From: Diorhabda sublineata
Lineage: Eukaryota > Arthropoda > Insecta > Coleoptera > Chrysomelidae
Length of the DNA stretch: 64,000 nt
Assembly: GCF_026230105.1 (NCBI RefSeq)
Contig: NC_079477.1
Coordinates: 19,597,001-19,661,000, forward strand
Direction of reading: 5' to 3'
Positions 1 to 10,346 of the stretch are shown here, piece by piece. The notes under the pieces are model-generated. The model made no database searches and was not told the DNA's origin. It worked only from the letters and a program-made list of their open reading frames with translations. Numbering within the stretch: the first letter of the stretch is position 1; the number at the start of each line of letters is the position of its first letter. Made by a program: the position numbers and the translations under genes.

Positions 1-139
1 GTCGAGTCATAAAATAACCCAATAGAGGGAAAGTTGATAGATTTTTAAGTAGGTACTTAACATATTTTGGAAATACCCAGTAGATAGAGGGTTGACTAGT
101 TTTCTTACCTAAGATCAAATTCAGTTGTTGTGTCTTATA

Positions 140-215
140 GGTACTTTATTTTTATTATTATTTATTTATTTTATTTTATTTATTTATTATTATTATTTAT
201 TATTTATTATTATTG
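140..215. repeat. T/A low-complexity tract
   Basis: A run of TTTA/TTAT units directly precedes the ATG of the FLYWCH/MULE gene. It is open in the same frame by chance, so the longer reading frame that starts at a TTG near 125 is not a credible N-terminus. Confidence 0.8.
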
Positions 216-217
216 AA

Positions 218-1597
218 ATGGCTCAAATAGTGAAAAGTTCGCGTGGTAAAACTCTTCTAATCTTAGAAAATTTTGCGTTATTTAACGATAAAGTTTTGAA
301 AAGTGGAGAATTGTATTGGAGGTACGTGAAAAAGAATGTAAAATGTTCTGCCAACGTATTTACTGTTGGTCCTGAATTTACAATTTCGAGAAAAAATTTA
401 AATCACAACTACGAAGCAGACGAGAAGAAATTAAATAGGACAATAATTTCAAATTCTTGTAAACGCAAGGCAGAGGATGATATATCCGAAAAACCATCGA
501 AGATTATTCGCAGGGAATTGAGTTCCAATTTGCCACAGACCATGACAACGACCGATGTAGAATATGTACGAAGAAATATTTATAATTATAGGTGCAAGTT
601 GTTACCAGGACCACTACCTAAAAATATAACGGAAGTGCATAGTGCAGTGGAAAAATTAAATCATAAAACAGGAAAAGGTGAATGCTTTTTGTACATTAAC
701 AGTCCTGAACATAATATTATTGTATTTTCTTGTGACAGTAACATTCGTGTAATGTGTGATATGAACATTTTTTACATGGACGGTACATTTTCTTATTCCG
801 CAAAATATTTTTTACAAATGTTTACCATACACGGGTTTAAAAACGGTCATTATGTTCCACTTGCGTATTGTTTACTACCTTCGAAATCTACTGATACATA
901 TATCAATTTATTTTCTTTATTAAGATCTAAGATGTTTAATCAATTTAATGTGATTTTCAAACCAAGCGAGGTATATGTGGATTTCGAAAAAGCCATACAT
1001 AACGCTCTATATTTTACATGGCCAAATATAAAAATAAATGGTTGTAGATTTCATTTACACCAAGCTTGGTTTAGAAAAATACAAGCTCTCTGTTTGATTT
1101 CGGAATTCAATAATAGAGATTCGGAAATTGGAAGGTGGATAAAGCATACATTTGGAATAACATATCTAAATCCCGATGAATTGGAAGATTGTTTTGTGTT
1201 TGACTTAATGTGTTATAAACCAGTAAATGCAACTTTGGACAAATACGCCGATTACTTATTAGATGTTTATATAGATAAAGATTCACAATTTCCTCCTACT
1301 ATGTGGTCAGATGGAAGTCCATCAATATTTCAAACAACTAATGCATGTGAGTCATTTCACTCTAGATTTAATTCTTCACCTTATTCGTCGCATCCTGCTA
1401 TATACGTTTTTATAGAAAAATTGAAAGAATTTCAGATTGATACTTATATCAAAATACAGAGTTTATATGTTCCAGCAAGAATTAAAGATGCAAAAGTTAA
1501 AAATAAATTAAATTTTTTAGTAGATATTGTTCATAGATTTCGATCAAATCAAATTACAAGATTAGATTTTGTTAAATGTGTTTCTTATTATTCATAA
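218..1597 (+). CDS. FLYWCH-type / MULE-domain transposase-like protein
   Basis: Intact single-exon frame of 459 codons; the first ATG is at 218, just after a T/A-rich leader. Residues 12-65 resemble a FLYWCH finger (LYWRY around 32-36, KCSA around 42-45, NHNY at 62-65). Two expected zinc ligands look changed: the usual Cys after WR is Tyr36, and the last His is Tyr65. A basic stretch follows near residues 90-110. Residues 180-390 look like a MULE (Mutator-like) DDE domain: D188 in MDGTF, D255 in VDFEKA, a C-x2-H-type motif in GCRFHLHQ, and E378 in ACESFHSRF. MULE proteins are DDE transposases, but insects also carry domesticated single copies. No inverted repeats or target duplication were found around it, so element and host gene cannot be separated. 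AATAAA signals follow the stop within 10 bases. Confidence 0.82.
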   Translation: MAQIVKSSRGKTLLILENFALFNDKVLKSGELYWRYVKKNVKCSANVFTVGPEFTISRKNLNHNYEADEKKLNRTIISNSCKRKAEDDISEKPSKIIRRELSSNLPQTMTTTDVEYVRRNIYNYRCKLLPGPLPKNITEVHSAVEKLNHKTGKGECFLYINSPEHNIIVFSCDSNIRVMCDMNIFYMDGTFSYSAKYFLQMFTIHGFKNGHYVPLAYCLLPSKSTDTYINLFSLLRSKMFNQFNVIFKPSEVYVDFEKAIHNALYFTWPNIKINGCRFHLHQAWFRKIQALCLISEFNNRDSEIGRWIKHTFGITYLNPDELEDCFVFDLMCYKPVNATLDKYADYLLDVYIDKDSQFPPTMWSDGSPSIFQTTNACESFHSRFNSSPYSSHPAIYVFIEKLKEFQIDTYIKIQSLYVPARIKDAKVKNKLNFLVDIVHRFRSNQITRLDFVKCVSYYS

Positions 1598-1719
1598 AAT
1601 AAAATTAAAATAAATAATTGTTTATGTTAGAAGAGTAGTGTTTATGTAAATATTTAGAAGAGTAGTGTGTATGTAAATCTCTTATTTTATATGTAATATG
1701 TCCTTAAGTACTAAATAAA
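1598..1719 (+). terminator. Poly(A) signals of the FLYWCH/MULE gene
   Basis: AATAAA hexamers occur at about 1598-1603, 1609-1614 and 1714-1719, downstream of the stop codon, in T-poor, A-rich sequence. Confidence 0.5.
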
Positions 1720-2067
1720 AATATAAAGAAATATAAAATTTACTTTATTCTGTAGTGTTACAAAAATGTTGTGAGGAAACTTTATTAAGGGCAGATTTTT
1801 CATTTAAAAAAAGTGCAAAGTAGCCCCCTCTAACGGTAAATTTTTTCAGACCTTAAGTGATAATAGGTCATTTCTCTTATAGGAAAATCTAAAAATACAA
1901 AAATATATCTTATTATAAATGTCGGTGATTTAATAAATAACTGTATTTCATAAATCATGTACTTCAGTCGGTTAGCGCCCAAAATACACATAGGATTAAA
2001 ATGACCCTTCGGTCTCGGCGCCTAGTTTACATGTTGTAAAAAGTACATTAATCCTTTAGCGCTTAAA

Positions 2068-2525
2068 TTATATCCGCCCGTAGAATTTACTCGCGATGAC
2101 CTCTAGATATTCTTGGGCCAAATTTAATATTATTTTATTATCTGAAATTTTCCTTATATTTTTGTGGGAACTATTAGGTACTATCATGGTGAAATTTTTC
2201 ATTAATGTTGGAGTTTTCAATGCACACTTATCATTTAAATAATAATTCTTATAGAACATAAGAAGCTCTTGTCCACTTTTTATGTCATCAGAAGCTTCTA
2301 AACTGACTTTACAGTCTTTGCAATTGAAGCGATTTAAACATTTTTTAATTAAATAACCCCCAAAATATACTACAAAACAATTTTCTAACGTCGCAATATC
2401 ATTTGAATGTACCTCGGAAGAAATTGAATTGGTGGATGAATCCGTTTGTTCCGATGATGATTCTTCTTCAACATTTGATGAAGCGAGTGCTTCATTGTCA
2501 TCTGGCCTCATTAAATTGGCGACAA
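2068..2525 (-). pseudogene. P-element/THAP9-like transposase, C-terminal part
   Basis: Open frame of about 150 codons. It begins in sequence shared with the right copy (MRPDDNEALAS), passes through a Ser/Glu-rich linker and ends in a C-terminal domain with a glycine-rich start (YFGGYLIKK) and a Cys-x2-Cys pair (NCKDCK). In P/THAP9-type transposases this region follows the RNase-H-like core. The core itself is absent here because of the internal deletion, so the fragment cannot be a transposase. It could encode a truncated protein like the repressors made by deleted P elements; that is inference. Confidence 0.6.
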
Positions 2526-2779
2526 TATTAATTTTATCTAACTATTAATTAAACTGTTTGCAAAATAAAAATTTTTTCACTGTAATTCATTTTTCTTTTA
2601 ATCATTACATTTTTAAAATATTGAAATTTATTCATTTATAAATTTTATTTTTAGTTTTTTATTACAGAATTCCAAAAAAATTATTTACGTATACTAAGCT
2701 TAATAATTTTACAAAGATTTACAATACACCGTATTATTATTTTTGATAACAATAAGGTTATGGTACTATTCACTTAAAC

Positions 2780-2906
2780 CTTTTAACTGCAGCTATCCAC
2801 CGATCTCGTTGATTTATTTTCCATGTAGCGGTTGAAAATTTATAAAATTTGCACCTACGTTTTCTGCTAGTATTTTTACAATTCACTACACAACAACTCT
2901 GGTGAC
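2780..2906 (-). pseudogene. THAP domain, N-terminal half exon (left copy)
   Basis: Minus-strand counterpart of 8088-8214. Translation gives CCVVNCKNTSRK, then KFYKFSTATW and RWIAAVKR, the first zinc-ligand pair and the conserved Trp region of a THAP finger. The second half of the THAP finger is in the deleted segment. Confidence 0.65.
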
Positions 2907-3025
2907 CTATTTTTATTTATCATAATTAAAACAAACAAAACATTTTAACGTGTATTTGTTTATAATTTAGGTTATAATAGCCTCCCGTAATGCTCAAAGT
3001 GACCACTGCGAATGCTTCAGTCGAC

Positions 3026-3607
3026 TTAATTTCCCCTACCATGCCTTCCCTCAGAGCGAATAGTGTTTAGTTTTGTCTCACTAAGTTTTTCCAATGCCTT
3101 GGTAATTATACAACATAAAGAAGCATATGACACCCCACCATTCGATACAAAGTAGGCAATAGGAATGTTCCAAAATTTTGTAAAATTCGTGAGAGTTCCT
3201 TCTACATATAAAACGTTCGTAGAGAGTTGCGTTTTCATAATCCTTTTTTTTGTAGCTCTCAATTGATTATTCAGGTTATTGACATTTTTCCTAGCATTGG
3301 TTAGTTCCTTTATCAACCGTTCATTTTCTTTTGCAATGACTATTTCCTACCTCATTCCCATAGAACAAGATGGAAGGTTCTGTAACTCTTTCAACCACTC
3401 TTCATCTTCATGGTTACTAATAGAACTATCTGTCATGTCAAGGTTTCTGGAATGAATCGGGGCAATAAAATCACTATTTGAATATGTTTGTGGATGTGAA
3501 AAAACATTGAATTGGATTATTATTTGTTCATCCAAATTTTCCCTATCCGATTCACTTTCTGAACCTTCATCATTTTTGTAACGGAATGGTACTGCGGTAG
3601 TAGGCAA
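3026..3607 (-). pseudogene. Acidic plus coiled-coil protein segment of P-like element (left copy)
   Basis: An acidic region (GSESESDRENLDEQ, then SNHEDEEWLKEL) runs in one frame into a predicted coiled coil (ENERLIKELTNARKNV, then NNLNNQLRATKK). In this copy only one in-frame TAG, at 3347-3349, interrupts it; the context suggests a former Gln codon. The same TAG is in the right copy. The frame ends at GRHGRGN. P-type transposases have a coiled coil after the THAP domain; here this segment lies before the THAP exon in both copies. Its assignment to the transposase is inference. Confidence 0.5.
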
Positions 3608-3833
3608 TGTTTTAGATTGACTAATATTTTCACTGAAATGTTAGCTGCAGCTCAGCTTATTTCTTAGTGATTTATGGCTCAGATTTGCCAAAACAGCATT
3701 ACCTGAAATAAGGAACATCAATGTTAATATACATATTTATTGTAATGGTTTGGTAAAGTATTTTTTTATGTTCAAAAACTTGAATTTATTTTATTTCAAT
3801 AACGGGCATAAATAAAATAACGACTAGTAGTAC

Positions 3834-5820
3834 CCTTACAATATTGAACTCAAATTGCAACTTTGCTATAGGCACCCAAAATAAGAAACTTTACAACACA
3901 GCTTAAGGGTTGAATATAATGTTTTAAATAATTTTGGCGCCATCTGTTATTGCGGTAGTTCGGCAACCAAAGCTAAGTAAACACGTAATTCAAGCTACGA
4001 CGTACAGTAAGAAAAGACGTGCTGTGGACGCCAACTCTCCACTGCCATAAATTGGTGGCGTCCACCTTGTCAAATGATATCCTCATAAGGTAAACCTACT
4101 ATCAGCCACCTTTATAGTAAAGACAAACAGAATAGAATTAAACATTTCTGAGAATATTTCAAACTTATACATAAACACAACTAACCGAATACAAAGAACT
4201 GAACTTAAATATTTCACAAAAATTGAGATAGTATTTTTTGTTATTTTTTTATGTTTATGAACAATTAGGGAGAAAATTATAATTTCCTCCATTCTTAAGT
4301 TATACATGAAAATTATGTCTTTCTTTTATCCAGCATAGAATGTTTGAATGAAATAATATCAAATACTAGTTTTATTTGAATACAAATTTACTATAGACAT
4401 GGACCAACAAATCATCGTGTACCACGACGTTTCGTGCCTTTGCGAGGCAAACATATAGGTTTTTAATGAGGATATATTTATTATAATTAATAGTCAATTT
4501 AAGCGATATAGCACACTTTTATCTCGAATAACTAACATCACTAATGATTATTCTTAAATACGTTTCTGTCGTAGATACTCGTTTTGATTTTGTCAAAAAA
4601 TGTACTGAGAGTTTTACTTTAAACATTACCTGGTGTTTTCGACTTCTAGCTTTTTTAACCAATGTAATGTCTCTCCATAATATAATCACCATTTTTGTCC
4701 ATTGTTCATTTATATCCTCGTATCTATTAAGGGTAAGAATATAGTAATGCCATATACCATCATACGATTGTTGAATACTTCCAATAAAAATGAATTTTAG
4801 TTTCAATTTTATTATATATATTGCAAAAAACACATTTAGCAAGAGATAATTTTATCTGCTAGTAAGTACCCGCTTTTATGACCATACATACTTGGTTCTA
4901 ATAAATAGACCTTTTGCCTGATTTTATTACACCATTAAAGAAACAGATGGTTTTGTAAGCATTTATGGTCTCATTGTAAAATATAATTTCTGAAAGTTGA
5001 AGGTAGCAACAAGCTCGTCAAGTACATTTTTCCAATCGCACATTATGAATGAATTTATCATCCCAACAAATATTGATGTTAGTTATTTATTTCACGGTTT
5101 ACCTATCCATAACTTCCTACAGTGATAATAGAAACAGCCTATTTAAAACTATAGAACAAATTAATTATTTTTAAAAAATGTTACGTATAAAAAATCCGGG
5201 AGAAGAGCAATTTATATTTTCAACTGTAGTAGTTGGTGTCTTTTTTGTAACGTTATAACTATATTGAATATGACGCCTTGGATATATTTTTTAATGGTAT
5301 ATATTTTTTGTATTGCACTTTAATAGGTTATAATTTCAAAAATATATGATTCATGCTTGATTTACCTATAACAGATTTGTGAATATAATCATTTTGTTAA
5401 ATTAGTACCAGTAGTAATATAAATATATTTAACTCAACAATGAGCTCAGATTTAACATTTCTATATTATTTTGTGGTTAATCCAAAAAGTATAAATAGAT
5501 AATACAATAAATAATATTTTGGCTCTCCAATATGAAACCAAAACCGGTCCTGGGTTGGTTGGTACACTTATCGGTAAGGATGAGGCCATTGTATAAATCT
5601 CTTTACACAATGATAAAACTGACAAAACGATTATAAGTAGGTATTTTAGTAGTAGTTGATAGGACAAATTTTTTTTCTTTATTAGAAAGAGTTTTTTTAT
5701 TTATTGGTCTTATCCAAATTTTCGCATTGATCCGTAACTTTCAATACAAAGCCAATGAATATAATATTTATATTAAAATCAGATTATTTATATATCTTTG
5801 GTACGTATATACTTATTTGT
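3834..5820. other. Spacer between the inverted P-like arm and a mariner; no gene recognised
   Basis: Only short A/T-rich open frames occur, including a 107-codon minus-strand frame at 4519-4842 with no recognised motif. A perfect 9-bp stem (GTGGACGCC at 4024-4032 and GGCGTCCAC at 4057-4065) forms a hairpin. Around 4415-4450 the minus strand reads GCCTCGCAAAGGC followed by ACGAAACGTC, a stem plus GAAAC-GTC arrangement like the hammerhead-like repeats elsewhere in the window, but without a matching 5' core. Confidence 0.6.
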
Positions 5821-5821
5821 A

Positions 5822-6930
5822 CAAGGTGTCCAAAAGGAGTATCGGGTATTTGTTTTCGCGCCACATTCGGATCGCACATTTTGCGTACGAGTGTATTATC
5901 GTAACGGTGATTCAATAGTGACTGCTCAATGTCTGTATCGTGCGGAATATCGTACACGCCACGCGACAAGTGACGATAGCATTAGGAAATGGATCAAGAT
6001 GTTCGAGAATACAGGTGCGACAGTTAAAATTCAAAACTCTGGTCGCCCTCGTTTAGTTCGCGATGAAGAAATAATTGAAGAAGTTGAGGTTCGTCGAAAT
6101 CCATCTTTATCCATCCGAAACCGTTAAACATCAAAAAATCGTCCTTACATTTGATTTTAAAGGACTATTTGCATTTAAAAACCTATAACATTCAATTGGT
6201 TCAAGAATTGGAGGGTACGGACTGAATTTTGCGAACGAAATGATGCAGCGATTTAACAACTTTGAAAACATACTGTTCAGCGACGAAGCAAATTTTCACC
6301 TGAATGGTCATGTTAATAAGCAGAATTGTCAGTACTCGGCAGTCGAGAATCCGAGACGAAAGCATGAACGACCCCTGCACAGTCCAAAGGTCGTTGTTTG
6401 GGCCGCTATGACTGCTAAAGAAATTATTGGTCCTTATTTTCATGAAGATTAACGAGGCCGAGCAATCAATGTGAATAGTGACCGTTAGTGTGTTATGTTG
6501 CGAAATTTTTTGGTCCTAGAGTTGCAGGAGTTTGCAGGTTTCAACTCAAGAACGTGGTTCCAGCAAGATGGGGCCACTTGCCATACCTCGAATGACTCGA
6601 TGGAAGTTGTGAATGAATTATTCCCCAATAAAGTCATTTCTCGATGGGGTAACATCAACTGGCCTCCCAGAAGCCCCGACTTTAGTCTGTTTGACTATTT
6701 TGTATGGGGATACCTTGAAAGTAAGGTTTATCAAAATAATCCAACGAACCTAACCTAATTGAAGGAAAACATCAGGTCAGAAATGGCAGCAATATCAAGA
6801 GCTTTGTGTCGACGTGTTATCGCCAATCTTCGTTTCCGTTTCATCTTTTCTAATTAATTTTCCGATTCATATGGTATCAAAAAACAATAAAAGTTTTCAC
6901 AAATACCCGATACCCTTTCTGGACACCATG
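5822..6930 (+). mobile_element. Mariner-type transposon with both terminal inverted repeats
   Basis: The left end (from 5822) and right end (to 6930) share a terminal inverted repeat of about 30 bp: GGTGTCC at the outside, then GTATCGGGTATTTGT, with a few mismatches. Each end is flanked by TA (5820-5821 and 6931-6932), the usual Tc1/mariner target duplication. Total length is about 1.1 kb. It lies between the two inverted P-like copies. Confidence 0.85.
5850..6840 (+). pseudogene. Mariner-type transposase, degenerate
   Basis: Frame pieces are in the right order: a helix-turn-helix region (RKWIKMFENTGATVKIQ, then SGRPRLVRDEE); the first catalytic block FSDEANFHLNG with VVVWAAMT; the second Asp in FQQDGATCHT; and the third in PPRSPDFSLFDYFVWG. 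I count 36 residues between the second and third Asp, close to the DD37D class rather than DD34D mariners. Stops and shifts separate the pieces near 6127, 6195 and 6450, and part of the linker after the HTH is missing. Its C-terminal motifs resemble the element at 62171-64000 but the two are clearly different families. Not functional. Confidence 0.78.
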
Positions 6931-7352
6931 TATATTTTTTATTTTTGGTTTTGTTACAATTCTTTTGAATGGAATTTTTTGTTTGATTTTAAAAAACCTT
7001 ATTAAAGATAAGTATGAGAGTGTTTTTACCGTTGTTGTGAGCATACCAAGAAATTTCAATGATGTGTAGTTGTTTTTGAGAATGACACACAGGTATGGAA
7101 TTATTTTAACACAATTCGGGAAAATTCTGCCATTCCGACGATGATATACAATTAGGGAAATTCCAAATAAGAGTACTACTAGTCGTTATTTCATTTATGA
7201 CCGTTATTGAAATGAAATAAATTCACGTTTTTGAACATAAAAAAATACTTTACCATAACCAATACAATAAATATGTATGTTAACATTGATGTTCCTTATT
7301 TCAGGTAAACCTAAGCCAGAAATCACTAAGAAATAAGCTGATCTGCAGCTAA

Positions 7353-7968
7353 CATTTCAGTGAAAATATTAGTCAATCTAAAACATTGCCTACTACCGCT
7401 GTACCATTCCGTTACAAAAATAATGAAGGTTCAGAAAGTGAATCGGATAGGGAAAATTTGGATGAACAAATAATAATCCAATTCAATGTTTTTTCACATC
7501 CACAAACATATTCAAATAGTGATTTTATTGCCCCGATTCATTCCAGAAACCTTGACATGACAGATAGTTCTATTAGTAACCATGAAGATGAAGAGTGGTT
7601 GAAAGAGTTACAGAACCTTCCATCTTGTTCTATGGGAATGAGGTAGGAAATAGTCATTGCAAGAAGAAAATGAACGGTTGATAAAGGAACTAACCAATGC
7701 TAGGAAAAAAGTCAATAACCTGAATAATCAATTGAGAGCTACAAAAAAAAGGATTATGAAAACGCAACTCTCTGCGAACGTTTTGTATGGAGAAGGAACT
7801 CTCACGAATTTTACAAAATTTTGGAACATTCCTATTGCCTACTTTGTATCGAATGGTGGGGTGTCATATGCTTCTTTATGTTGTATAATTACCAAGGCAT
7901 TGGAAAAACTTAGTGAGACAAAACTAGACACTATTCGCTCTGAGGGAAGGCATGGTAGGGGAAATTAA
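7353..7968 (+). pseudogene. Acidic plus coiled-coil protein segment of P-like element (right copy)
   Basis: Counterpart of 3026-3607. The frame opens after a likely 3' splice site (TTTCAG at 7355-7360) and reads SENISQSKTLPTTAVPFRY, then the acidic region. It carries the same TAG (7644-7646) as the left copy, plus a one-base insertion (GCAAGAAGAAAA here, GCAAAAGAAAA in the left copy) that breaks the coiled-coil frame. The coiled coil resumes at 7657 (EENERLIKELTNARKKV). The shared TAG shows the damage predates duplication into inverted copies. Confidence 0.5.
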
Positions 7969-8087
7969 GTCGACTGAAGCATTCGCAGTGGTCACTTTGA
8001 GCATTACGGGAGGCTATTATAACCTAAATTATAAACAAATACACGTTAAAATGTTTTGTTTGTTTTAATTATGATAAATAAAAATAG

Positions 8088-8214
8088 GTCACCAGAGTTG
8101 TTGTGTAGTGAATTGTAAAAATACTAGCAGAAAACGTAGGTGCAAATTTTATAAATTTTCAACCGCTACATGGAAAATAAATCAACGAGATCGGTGGATA
8201 GCTGCAGTTAAAAG
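8088..8214 (+). pseudogene. THAP domain exon 1 (right copy)
   Basis: Reads SCCVVNCKNTSRKRRC, then KFYKFSTATWKINQ and RWIAAVKR: the C-x(2-4)-C pair, the aromatic core and the conserved Trp of a THAP DNA-binding finger. A 3' splice-like TAG lies at 8085-8087 and a donor AG/GTTTAAGT at 8213-8220. THAP fingers bind element ends in P-type transposases. Confidence 0.7.
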
Positions 8215-8469
8215 GTTTAAGTGAATAGTACCATAACCTTATTGTTATCAAAAATAATAATACGGTGTATTGTAAATCTTTGTAAAATTATTAAGCTTAG
8301 TATACGTAAATAATTTTTTTGGAATTCTGTAATAAAAAACTAAAAATAAAATTTATAAATGAATAAATTTCAATATTTTAAAAATGTAATGATTAAAAGA
8401 AAAATGAATTACAGTGAAAAAATTTTTATTTTGCAAACAGTTTAATTAATAGTTAGATAAAATTAATAG

Positions 8470-8669
8470 AAACTATAATTTTGAACCTTGATGGATCACT
8501 GTGGGTTCCCAAGCCATATGATTATATTTGTAGTGATCATTTTATTGGAGGTAAAAAATTAGATGAGGAGTTGAGTCCTAGCTACATTCCAACAATATTT
8601 CCTTCAATTTACAAGTCTCCAAAAATAAATGAATCTTCGGGCGTTGAACAAGTAAAAATAATATGGTAA
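8470..8669 (+). pseudogene. THAP domain exon 2 (right copy)
   Basis: Reads NLDGSLWVPKPYDYICSDHF, then the Pro-rich close SPSYIPTIFPS: the C-x2-H zinc pair and C-terminal PTIF-type box of a THAP domain. A candidate acceptor AG is at 8468-8469. With the 8215 donor the junction frame does not close exactly, so a small shift or another junction is needed. This half is missing from the left copy. Confidence 0.7.
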
Positions 8670-8712
8670 AACTAGATCAATATTTATAACATATTTTTAT
8701 TGTATCGGCGGA

Positions 8713-8975
8713 TGAAAATAACATCATCTTCAAAATCAAGTTTTGAACCCACAGTATTAGAACAAATGGAAGTGATAAATGAATATGATAGTCCTTCAAT
8801 TGTGTCTTTAAAAGTTGGCTAAAGTGTCAAGTTGATTTTTATTCAAACTCTGATGTCAATTCTCAAACATTTATTTGTAGTCGGTATGCTACAAATGATT
8901 TGTGTCATGCTGAAACTCAAAATCCTTTGGTGATAAGGAAAGTCAAGGGAATAATAAACTCTTCAATGGATTAAA
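8713..8975 (+). pseudogene. Linker remnants of P-like transposase
   Basis: Two coding-like stretches, ITSSSKSSFEPTVLEQMEVI and DVNSQTFICSRYATNDLC, lie between the THAP exon and the core, broken by stops (8820, 8973). Composition and position suit the linker of a THAP transposase, but there is no diagnostic motif. Confidence 0.35.
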
Positions 8976-9523
8976 TCCTATTATTATAATAATATCCATG
9001 TTTTTGGTTCAACTAAAAATAATAAAAAAATTAATTAATTGAGCAAATTTTACTTATTCCATTGAAAAACAGTTTTATCATTTCTTTTTCCATTTAAATA
9101 TTTTCCTAATTATCATTACGAGACTTTGACATAAATTTGAAGCAACTTAACCTTATAACGTTTACTGCATTTTGTTATATATTTCATCATTCTACTTACT
9201 TGTGTTTTTGGCTTGTTCAAGATGATTATAACATTGTAGTAAGAATTAAATTGTCACATTTTTTGACGACTAATTTATTACTATTTATTATACTTTTTTC
9301 CAAAATTTTTCCGTTTACTATTGAAAAACGTAATAAAACATGCTCTGACAGCCTCCCGTAGTTCATATTTACTGTGCGCTGCAGTAACACTCGGAGCGAA
9401 TAGGCATAGTATGTGATTTATCAACTACCAATCAGAAACTGATAAAGCATTTAGGGGTTAACAAAAATAAACCTTTTTTTTCTTAATGAGAAAAAATATT
9501 ATGCTTTTTTTGATGCTCCCCAT

Positions 9524-10310
9524 ATGTTGAAATGCGTTAGAAACAATTTTTTGAACAATAGTTTCATATTTAATGGGCAGTTCATATGTTTTTCTGACAC
9601 TCGAAAAGTTTATGATCTTGATAAAAGAAGCAAAATAGGAAAGTCCTTATTGAAACTGACTGATAAGCACCTCAATCCGAATTCTTTCGAAAAAATGAAG
9701 GATAAATTAGCTGCTCAATTGTTGAGTCACAGTGCTTATTCTGCCATAATGACATCTTTGGAAACTGGTGAACTTATTTCAAGTACAGCTAAAAACACGG
9801 CTAACTTTGTTCTAACCATGAAAAATTTATTTGATGCTCTGTATAGTACACGTTTACATTCAACAAAACCCTGTAATCGTGTTCTGAGCGATATGAATCC
9901 AGAAGTGCTAGCAGCTTTAAGCTCAGGATTTGATTTATTGGAAAATCTATACAAAGCTGGAAAAAAAGGAGAATTTGACCAGATCTGATAGCTTTGATGG
10001 TTTTCTTCTCTCCATTAACTCCGTTAAACAATTTGCAAGTGATCAAAAAAATAAAGGTTTCAATTATTTATTCACAGGTAGACTAATTCAAGATCCACTT
10101 GAAAATCAATTTTCTGTTTATCGTCAAAGAGGAGGGTATAACAGAAACTCAACAGTGAATGCATCTCGAGCTGCATTTAAAATAAATATTGTCGCCAATT
10201 TAATGAGGCCACCTAGAAGTGCTAATGCAGGCAATCAAATGGATGATGATGATAATATACTGCTTTTACCAACAGATGACAATGAAGCACTCGCTTCATT
10301 AAATGTAATT
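9524..10310 (+). pseudogene. P-element/THAP9-like transposase RNase-H-like core
   Basis: Strong P-type motifs in order: LKCVRNNFLNN with KVYDLDKRSK; LTDKHLNPNSFEKMKDKLAA and LLSHSAYSAI; the downstream helical region FDALYSTRL; and the conserved block LFTGRLIQDPLENQFSVYRQ followed by RGGYNRNSTV. The two halves are in different frames. The break is at an A7 run (9961-9967); with one A fewer the frame would be continuous, so either a 1-bp insertion or a homopolymer sequencing error separates them. After the DDNEALASLNV segment homology to the left copy ends and the C-terminal domain is missing. Confidence 0.8.
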
Positions 10311-10346
10311 AGTACTGAGATTAAGTTTATTTTCGGTTCGAGATGA

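Larger units (their letters stand above)
1950..3833 (-). mobile_element. P-element-like copy, internally deleted (left, inverted)
   Basis: Read on the minus strand, this carries the same sequence as 7173-8468 (acidic/coiled-coil frame, then first half of a THAP domain). It then jumps directly to sequence equivalent to 10187 onward, the transposase C-terminus. The join near 2521-2530 has short A/T microhomology (AATA-type), and about 1.72 kb present in the right copy is missing. Unlike the right copy, it keeps the true C-terminal exon. The outer boundary near 3833 matches the right copy at 7173 (GTACTACTAGTCG in both). The low-coordinate end is not defined; TTAGCGC occurs at about 1972 and 2055 but no clean terminal repeat was found. 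Confidence 0.72.
7173..10346 (+). mobile_element. P-element-like copy (right), retaining the transposase core
   Basis: Positions 7173-8468 are nearly identical, inverted, to the left copy; 8469-10186 is the segment the left copy lost. Order on the plus strand: acidic/coiled-coil frame, THAP exons, degenerate linker, RNase-H-like transposase core. Homology to the left copy stops near 10310, where the C-terminal exon should start, so this copy is 3' truncated. An 11-bp inverted pair (TACGGGAGGCT at 8005-8015, complement at 9350-9360) brackets the THAP exons; its flanks show no 8-bp duplication, so it is not accepted as the element ends. Confidence 0.72.

Noticed and set aside
125..217. N-terminal extension of the FLYWCH/MULE frame starting at a TTG
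   Set aside because: It encodes only Phe/Leu/Ile/Tyr from a TTTA/TTAT low-complexity tract and has no ATG; the ATG at 218 is the natural start.
4519..4842. 107-codon minus-strand frame
   Set aside because: No recognised motif and no splice or neighbour support; composition typical of A/T-rich noncoding DNA.
8005..9360. TACGGGAGGCT inverted pair as ends of a separate small transposon
   Set aside because: Only 11 bp match, no flanking duplication, and the pair cuts across a P-like coding region.
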